From: Clostridia bacterium
GTDB taxonomy: Bacteria > Bacillota > Clostridia > Christensenellales > Borkfalkiaceae
Direction of reading: 5' to 3'
Length of the DNA stretch: 10,415 bases
Assembly (NCBI GenBank): GCA_017646555.1
Contig: JAGCMG010000138.1
Span: forward strand, 1-10,415
Shown: in pieces, positions 5,800 to 10,415 of the stretch
How the letters are laid out: every line of letters starts with the position of its first letter
Position numbering within the stretch: position 1 is the first letter of the stretch
The notes under the pieces: model-generated
Databases searched by the model: none
What the model saw: the letters and a program-made list of their open reading frames with translations, nothing else
Told to the model about the DNA's origin: nothing
Position numbers and translations under genes: made by a program

Positions 5800-7107
5800 A
5801 TGGACTTATTTGATTTTAGTAAAGAAGAAAAGCAAGCGTCTATTCCACTTGCTGAGCGTATGCGAGCAAGAAATTTATCGGAATTTTTTGGGCAAAAACA
5901 TTTGGTTTCGGAAACGGGGCTTTTAAGACGCGCTATAAAACTTGATAAACTTGGTAGTTGTATTTTTTGGGGTCCCCCCGGTTGTGGCAAAACGACTTTA
6001 GCAAATATAATAGCGCTTGGTACTGACGGGAATTTCGTTAAGTTAAACGCTGTTAGTAGTGGCGTGTCGGACGTTAAAAAGGTTATCGACGACGCAAGAA
6101 ACGCTAAAAAAATGTACGGCAAAAAGACTTATCTTTTGCTTGATGAGTGTCACCGTTTTAACAAAACTCAGTCGGACAGTTTATTGCCTGCGATTGAACA
6201 GGGCGATATTATTTTTATCGGCTCAACGACGGAAAATCCGTTCGCATCAATGACGCCTGCTATCGTTTCAAGATGTCGCGTGTTCGAACTTAAAAGGCTT
6301 GACGACGAATCGGTTAAAAACGCGCTAAAAAAAGCGCTTTTAGATAAAGAGCGTGGTTTAGGCAAACTTGATATTACGGTAAATGAAGATGCTTTAACGC
6401 ATATTGCAAAAATTTCGGCAGGGGATTTACGCGTTGCGTTTAACGCTTTGGAACTTGCATCTTTAACGACTGAACCTGATAAGGACGGCACCGTTACCGT
6501 TACATTAAAAGATGCAGAAGAGAGTATACAGCAAAAGCAATTATCTTTTGACGAACAAATGTATTACGATATGCTTTCGGCGTTTTGTAAAAGTTTGCGT
6601 GGTAGTGATAGCGACGCTGCGCTTTATTATATGCACCGTTTAATTTCGGGTGGTTGCGACCCCATGCTTTTAGCAAGAAGATTAGTAGTCCACTCAAGTG
6701 AAGACGTGGGTATGGCTGACCCTAACGCGTTAGTAGTTGCAACTTCGGCTATGCTTGCCTTTGAAAAAATCGGCTTACCTGAAGGGTTAATTCCGTTATC
6801 AAACGCAGTTATTTACGTGGCTGAAGCGCCTAAATCAAACGCTGTTATTCTTGCTATGGAAGAAGCGCAAAACGACGCTAAAACGGTTAGAGCAGACACC
6901 GTTCCGTCGCACTTAAAAAATTCGGTTTACGCAAGTAGCGAAGATAAAAAGTTATCGCAAAACTATAAGTATCCACATAACTACGGTGGGTACGTTAAGC
7001 AACAATATTTACCTGACGCGTTAAAGGATAGGGTGTACTATAAACCTACCGACAACGGCTTTGAAAAACGCGTTAAAGAAATCCGTAAAGAAAAGGGAAA
7101 GGACTAA
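5800..7107 (+). CDS. rarA: Replication-associated recombination protein A (AAA+ ATPase)
   Basis: RarA (MgsA) acts at stalled replication forks with DNA polymerase, single-strand binding protein and RecA. The 435 residues match the family's 420-450. Seen in order: MDLFDF and PLAERMRARNLSEFFGQ, the normal family start; Walker A GPPGCGKT (58-65); Walker B LLLDECHRF (112-120) with Asp115-Glu116; sensor 1 GSTTENP (141-147); arginine-finger segment SRCR (157-160); sensor 2 region GDLRVAFNALEL (208-219) with Arg211; then the RarA-specific C-terminal part with RRLVVHSSEDVGMADP (293-308) and AEAPKSNA (341-348). RuvB and DnaX have different C-terminal parts, so they are excluded. The ATG at 5800 is fixed by the family's conserved start, although no ribosome binding site is present. 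It stands alone on its strand: divergent from ylbJ, convergent with tmcAL, and closed by a shared terminator. Confidence 0.96.
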   Translation: MDLFDFSKEEKQASIPLAERMRARNLSEFFGQKHLVSETGLLRRAIKLDKLGSCIFWGPPGCGKTTLANIIALGTDGNFVKLNAVSSGVSDVKKVIDDARNAKKMYGKKTYLLLDECHRFNKTQSDSLLPAIEQGDIIFIGSTTENPFASMTPAIVSRCRVFELKRLDDESVKNALKKALLDKERGLGKLDITVNEDALTHIAKISAGDLRVAFNALELASLTTEPDKDGTVTVTLKDAEESIQQKQLSFDEQMYYDMLSAFCKSLRGSDSDAALYYMHRLISGGCDPMLLARRLVVHSSEDVGMADPNALVVATSAMLAFEKIGLPEGLIPLSNAVIYVAEAPKSNAVILAMEEAQNDAKTVRADTVPSHLKNSVYASSEDKKLSQNYKYPHNYGGYVKQQYLPDALKDRVYYKPTDNGFEKRVKEIRKEKGKD

Positions 7108-7148
7108 TTTAGCGCATAACGGTATGATGAAAATTAACCATAAATAAT

Positions 7149-7177
7149 AAAAAACCACCGTTTTTGGTGGTTTTTTT
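7149..7177. terminator. Bidirectional intrinsic terminator between rarA and tmcAL
   Basis: Six A, CCACC, GTTTTT loop, GGTGG and seven T form a perfect stem with A-tract and T-tract on either side. It reads as a terminator on both strands: 41 bases after the rarA stop and immediately after the tmcAL stop (7180-7182). Confidence 0.92.
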
Positions 7178-7179
7178 CG

Positions 7180-8358
7180 TTAAACTTTTACTATTTCCGT
7201 AAAGTATTCGTTCGTTCTGTTTTTAGAAATTAGATTGTATAAATCGTTTGCTAAAATATCGATATTTAACACTTCTTGCGCAAGTTTTTTAACTTCGGCA
7301 AAATCTTTTTTTCTGGTTAAAATTTTAATATCGGATTTTTCGTTTAGTAATGAAATTAAGTCTTTTGAGTTTTCGTTCACGGCTAATATTTTAGCGTAAA
7401 GTGGATTGTCAAGCGCTTTAAATACTAACTTTTCTTTAATGCCTAAAAGGTTAGATACGATTATGCGTCTAATTCGTGCTAAAGTGTAGCGTTTAGTGGA
7501 AATTTTATCAAGCGCGCTACCGTAATTGGTATTGTCTTTAATAAGCGCTTTTATACGATTTTCAAGCCCTTCGGTGCAATCTAAAATTTGCGCTAAATTT
7601 TCGCTATCTTCCGTATAGAGTTTAGCCATTAAAATTTCGGAAAAATCGTACGGCGTTTTAGGTAAGTCCTTATAAACGAATTTAGGTATACATTTTTTAA
7701 GCGCACCCGTTTTCTTTTTTTGCAAACTTGCCCTTATTGAAGTTGCGCTCGTTATTCCTTTTTTAAGGCGCGTATCGTTATGAATGTTATCTCTTACTAT
7801 CGGTAAAAGATTAAAATTTGCGTCCGTTTTGATAACGGCTTTTGCGTACTCTAACGCTAAAATATTATTAGGCGTGGCTATCAGTTTTTCGTCAAAGCCG
7901 GTTAGGTTTGCTTCTTTAATAGCGTTATATCTTGCCTTAACTGGGGAAACGCCCGTTTCAAGTTCTTTCTTTATTAAACTTTTTAATTCCTTGCTTTCTT
8001 TAAGCATAATTTGACCGGCATTTAAAAATTCTTCAGCCGTGCCGTTTTCAACGCCAAAGCAAAGGCTATCCACGACGTTTAAGTCTTTAAGAATTTTAAC
8101 TGCGCCACTTGCGAAAATTTCAGCGTTAGCGACTGAAAAAATCGCTGGAAGTTCTATTACGATATCAGCGCCAGCAAAAATTGCATGGCGCGCTCTAGTG
8201 AACTTATCCATAACGGCGTTTTCACCGCGTTGTGTAAAGTTTCCACTCATAATAACTAAAATTTTGTCGGCGTTAAATTCTTGACGGATTTTATTTAGTT
8301 GATACAAATGCCCGTTGTGAAAGGGATTGTATTCGGCTATAACCGCAATGATTTTCAT
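7180..8358 (-). CDS. tmcAL: tRNA(Met) cytidine acetate ligase TmcAL (YlbM)
   Basis: TmcAL makes N4-acetylcytidine at the wobble base of elongator tRNA-Met, activating acetate with ATP rather than using acetyl-CoA as the unrelated TmcA does. The 392 residues match the roughly 400 of the family. Seen: VIAEYNPFHNGH (6-17), with the nucleotidyltransferase HxGH at 14-17; MSGNFTQRGE (37-46); FGVENG (101-106); PNNILALEYAKAV (163-175); PIVRDNIHND (186-195); SATSIR (204-209); and the C-terminal STKRYTLARIRRI (287-299). The ATG at 8358 has AAGGG about five bases upstream. It is a single - strand gene convergent with rarA and divergent from pta. The family's need for free acetate makes the neighbouring acetate-producing pta-ackA pair suggestive, though nothing in the sequence proves a functional tie. 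Older records call this family nucleotidyltransferase or UPF0348. Confidence 0.95.
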   Translation of the reverse strand: MKIIAVIAEYNPFHNGHLYQLNKIRQEFNADKILVIMSGNFTQRGENAVMDKFTRARHAIFAGADIVIELPAIFSVANAEIFASGAVKILKDLNVVDSLCFGVENGTAEEFLNAGQIMLKESKELKSLIKKELETGVSPVKARYNAIKEANLTGFDEKLIATPNNILALEYAKAVIKTDANFNLLPIVRDNIHNDTRLKKGITSATSIRASLQKKKTGALKKCIPKFVYKDLPKTPYDFSEILMAKLYTEDSENLAQILDCTEGLENRIKALIKDNTNYGSALDKISTKRYTLARIRRIIVSNLLGIKEKLVFKALDNPLYAKILAVNENSKDLISLLNEKSDIKILTRKKDFAEVKKLAQEVLNIDILANDLYNLISKNRTNEYFTEIVKV

Positions 8359-8371
8359 AATAAACCCTTAT

Positions 8372-8388
8372 AATAGTTAATAACTATT
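8372..8388. promoter_or_regulatory. 17-bp palindrome in the tmcAL-pta divergent region
   Basis: AATAGTTA-A-TAACTATT is a perfect palindrome about one central base, 13 bases upstream of the tmcAL ATG. On the - strand it lies between a TTAAAA and a TATTAT hexamer 16 bases apart, the place an operator would occupy. On the + strand it lies just upstream of the pta -35. No known operator is recognised, and AT-rich palindromes can arise by chance. Confidence 0.4.
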
Positions 8389-8410
8389 TATTTTTAATTG
8401 CCTAAAACCC

Positions 8411-8439
8411 TTGCCGTTTTAAAAAAAATGAGTTATAAT
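8411..8439 (+). promoter_or_regulatory. Sigma-A promoter of pta-ackA
   Basis: TTGCCG (8411-8416) and a perfect TATAAT (8434-8439) are separated by exactly 17 bases. Transcription should begin near 8446, leaving a leader of about 87 bases before the pta ATG at 8533. An A-tract (8421-8428) fills part of the spacer. Confidence 0.75.
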
Positions 8440-8445
8440 AGTCAA

Positions 8446-8522
8446 GGTGTGGGCTAAATTAAGTATACACCGTTTTTACAAAATAATAAAGCGTTTTCGC
8501 TAAAATAAAGCGTAACGCGTTA
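8446..8522 (+). promoter_or_regulatory. Structured leader of pta-ackA with hairpins and direct repeat
   Basis: GGTGTG (8446-8451) pairs with TACACC (8466-8471) and is followed by GTTTTT, so a weak hairpin would form at the very 5' end of the mRNA. AGCG-TTTT-CGCT (8490-8501) is a second small hairpin. AATAAAGCGT occurs at 8485-8494 and again at 8504-8513, a 10-bp direct repeat 19 bases apart. TAACGCGTTA (8513-8522) is a palindrome next to the ribosome binding site. Attenuation or a repressor site is possible but not shown. Confidence 0.4.
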
Positions 8523-8532
8523 AGGAGAAGGT

Positions 8533-9564
8533 ATGTCAAACATTTTAGAAGGAATTTTTCAAAGAGCATCTGCACTTAACAAAACGATAGTTTTACCAGA
8601 AGGTGAAGACAAAAGAGTAGTTGCCGCTGCAAGCGACGTAGTTAAAAAAGGTATTGCTAAAATCGTTTTATTAGGTGACGAAAACGAAATTAAACAAAAC
8701 AATCCTGACGTGGATTTAACGGGCGTTACCGTATTAAATCCTGTAACTTACGAAAAAACTGACGCTTATGCCGAACTTCTATTCAATCTTCGCGCAGGCA
8801 AAATCAACAAAAAGACCGGCCTTGCTGAATTCCCTGAAATTGAAGATGCGAAAAAGAATATCTTAAAAGATTACACTATGTACGCGGCTTTAATGATTAA
8901 AATGGGTGATGCTGACGGTATGGTTTCGGGGGCTTGCCACTCGACGGCTAACACTCTTCGTCCAGCGTTACAAGTAATCAAAACCAAAGCAGGTACTAAA
9001 CTTGTTTCTTGTTACTTCTTAATGGTTGCTCCAGAAGGTGGCAATAAATTCTGTAAAGACGATTGCTTTATCTTTTCTGATAGCGGTCTTGTTCAAAACC
9101 CAACGAGTGAAGAACTTGCTTATATCGCACTTTCTTCTGCTGAAAGCGCACAAGCAATCGTTGGGATGGAACCAAAAGTTGCTTTCCTTTCACACTCGTC
9201 AAAAGGCTCGGCTAAACACGCTGACGTTGATAAGGTTGTAAACGCGTTCAATTTATTTAAAGAAATCGCACCTACCGTTAAGGCTGAGGGTGAACTTCAA
9301 TTAGACTCTGCAATCGTTCCGGAAGTTGCTGCTCTTAAAGCGCCGAATTCTGAAGTTGCTGGTCAAGCAAACGTTTTAATTTTCCCTGACCTTGACGCAG
9401 GTAATATCGGTTATAAATTAGTAGAAAGACTTGGTGGATTTACGGCTATCGGCCCACTTTGCCAAGGTTTTGATAAGCCTGTTAACGATTTATCGCGTGG
9501 TTGTAAAGCGTCTGATATCGTTGCAGCAGTAGCAATCACTTGCTTACAAGCAAATAATAAATAA
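8533..9564 (+). CDS. pta: Phosphate acetyltransferase
   Basis: Pta converts acetyl-CoA and phosphate to acetyl phosphate and CoA in the cytoplasm, the first step of acetate fermentation. This is the short form (343 residues), lacking the N-terminal DRTGG and AAA-like regions of enterobacterial Pta. Seen: TIVLPEGEDKRV (18-29); GDADGMVSGACHSTANTLRP (125-144); FLSHSSKGSA (218-227); and GPLCQGFDKPVNDLSRGC (307-324), whose Ser321-Arg322 match catalytic residues of the Methanosarcina enzyme. Phosphotransbutyrylase is excluded by the DADG and NDLSRGC motifs. AAGGAG (8522-8527) lies five bases before the ATG. ackA follows after 12 bases. Codon use (more ATC, TTC, AAC and CTT than in rarA or ylbJ) suggests high expression. 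Confidence 0.97.
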   Translation: MSNILEGIFQRASALNKTIVLPEGEDKRVVAAASDVVKKGIAKIVLLGDENEIKQNNPDVDLTGVTVLNPVTYEKTDAYAELLFNLRAGKINKKTGLAEFPEIEDAKKNILKDYTMYAALMIKMGDADGMVSGACHSTANTLRPALQVIKTKAGTKLVSCYFLMVAPEGGNKFCKDDCFIFSDSGLVQNPTSEELAYIALSSAESAQAIVGMEPKVAFLSHSSKGSAKHADVDKVVNAFNLFKEIAPTVKAEGELQLDSAIVPEVAALKAPNSEVAGQANVLIFPDLDAGNIGYKLVERLGGFTAIGPLCQGFDKPVNDLSRGCKASDIVAAVAITCLQANNK

Positions 9565-9576
9565 AGGGGTACGGGT

Positions 9577-10415
9577 ATGAAGATTTTAGTATTAAACGCA
9601 GGTAGTTCGTCACTAAAATATCAACTTATTGATATGGAAACGGAAAAAGCAATCGCTAAAGGTGGTTGTGAAAGAATTGGGCTTGACGGCTCTAAATTAA
9701 CTCATAAAGCAAACGGCGCTGAAACGGAAATTTTATCGCCTATGCCAACTCATAAAGAAGCAATTGCGCTCGTTCTTAAATCGTTAGTTGATGAAAAAAT
9801 CGGCGTGATTAAGAGTATGGATGAAATCGACGCAGTAGGTCATAGAATCGTGCATAGTGGTGAAAGTTTCACTTCTTCAGTTCTTTTAACCGACGAAAAT
9901 ATCGCGCTTTGCGACGCTAACTCTGATTTAAGTCCACTTCACCAAAAACCAAACTTAACGGGCGTTGCTGCTTGTAAAGAACTTATGCCTAATACGCCGA
10001 TGGTAGGCGTGTTCGATACGACTTTCCATACGACTATGCCTGACTATGCGTTTAGATACGCTATTCCTAACGAATACTACGAAAAATATAAAGTTCGTCG
10101 TTACGGTTTCCACGGTTCAAGCCACAAGTTCGTTTCGCAAGAAGCGGCTAAGTATTTAGGTAGAAACGACCTTAAAATCGTTACTTGCCACTTAGGTAAC
10201 GGCTCGTCAATGGCAGCAGTTAAAAACGGCAAATGTGTAGATACGTCTATGGGCTTAACCCCACTTGCAGGCGTTGCTATGGGTACGCGTTCAGGCGATA
10301 TTGACGCTGCTGTGGTTGAATATCTTTGCGATAAGACTGGGATGACTTACCGTGAAACTTTACAAGTATTAAACAAAAAATCGGGCGTTGCTGGTATAAG
10401 CGAAGTTTCTTCCGA
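9577..10415 (+). CDS. ackA: Acetate kinase, N-terminal two thirds (3' end beyond window)
   Basis: AckA makes acetate and ATP from acetyl phosphate and ADP, completing the pathway begun by Pta. About 279 of the usual 400 residues are visible, with no stop before the edge. Seen: MKILVLNAGSSSLK (1-14) with Asn7, Ser12 and Lys14; GHRIVHSG (88-95) with Arg90; VFDTTFH (145-151) with Asp147; GFHGSSH (177-183) with His179; CHLGNGSS (204-211) with Asn208; MGTRSGD (235-241) with Arg238. These match the catalytic residues known for the Methanosarcina enzyme. The normally strict PLHNPAN segment reads PLHQKPN here (120-126), keeping the histidine but changing the next three residues. AGGGG (9565-9569) is seven bases before the ATG, and the gene shares the pta promoter. 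Butyrate and propionate kinases are related alternatives, but the pta partner favours acetate. Confidence 0.96.
   Translation, partial: MKILVLNAGSSSLKYQLIDMETEKAIAKGGCERIGLDGSKLTHKANGAETEILSPMPTHKEAIALVLKSLVDEKIGVIKSMDEIDAVGHRIVHSGESFTSSVLLTDENIALCDANSDLSPLHQKPNLTGVAACKELMPNTPMVGVFDTTFHTTMPDYAFRYAIPNEYYEKYKVRRYGFHGSSHKFVSQEAAKYLGRNDLKIVTCHLGNGSSMAAVKNGKCVDTSMGLTPLAGVAMGTRSGDIDAAVVEYLCDKTGMTYRETLQVLNKKSGVAGISEVSS

Noticed and set aside
5787..6122. 111-codon - strand frame opposite the 5' part of rarA
   Set aside because: It overlaps the Walker A region of a certain gene and its peptide shows no domain; a shadow frame.
8486..8501. Possible CcpA cre site upstream of pta
   Set aside because: The centre AAGCGTTTTC resembles cre, but the required TG on the left and the final A or T on the right are missing.
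1..10415. CRISPR array, defence system, tRNA, rRNA or complete insertion sequence
   Set aside because: No repeat-spacer pattern, no transposase or nuclease motif and no RNA gene was seen on either strand.

Overview
The window looks like a chromosomal segment of a low-GC Gram-positive anaerobe of the Clostridia type. The case rests on strong AGGAGG-like ribosome binding sites mixed with TTG starts, U-tailed hairpin terminators, an acetate-forming pta-ackA pair, and a gene set (rsmD, coaD, ylbJ, tmcAL/ylbM) known as a neighbourhood in Firmicutes. TGA is used as an ordinary stop. A finer taxonomic call cannot be supported from the sequence alone.

Layout. Positions 1 to about 2000 hold an accessory block on the + strand. 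It contains the tail of an alpha/beta hydrolase cut by the window edge, a second and membrane-anchored alpha/beta hydrolase (207-1286), and a small zinc-ribbon membrane protein (1297-1779). It is closed by a good intrinsic terminator at 1826-1872. The block is CpG-poor, roughly one CG per 60 bases, while the rarA region has about four or five per 60. The 371-base gap 1780-2150 is where this changes. It holds the terminator, a perfect 14-bp inverted repeat (1960-1995) and two tiny overlapping reading frames (2023-2117) that may be remnants of an element.

From 2160 a tight + strand operon runs alr (alanine racemase, cell wall), a 205-residue membrane protein of unknown function, and one continuous gene that joins RsmD (16S rRNA methyltransferase) to CoaD (coenzyme A synthesis). 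Its terminator lies inside the 3' coding part of the convergent gene ylbJ (4804-5760, - strand). ylbJ is divergent from rarA (5800-7107, + strand), an AAA+ replication-repair ATPase whose promoter seems to place the transcript start at or next to the ATG. rarA and the convergent tmcAL (7180-8358, - strand, tRNA-Met acetylcytidine synthesis) share a bidirectional terminator.

A 174-base divergent control region separates tmcAL from pta-ackA (+ strand). It carries a near-consensus sigma-A promoter, a 17-bp palindrome, a 10-bp direct repeat and small hairpins. pta and ackA together turn acetyl-CoA into acetate plus ATP; ackA runs off the right edge. Apart from the left block, the window is core housekeeping. 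The most unusual points are the RsmD-CoaD fusion, the terminator coded inside ylbJ, the candidate leaderless rarA mRNA, and active-site-region deviations in Alr and AckA. I did not find a defence system, CRISPR array, complete mobile element, tRNA or rRNA.
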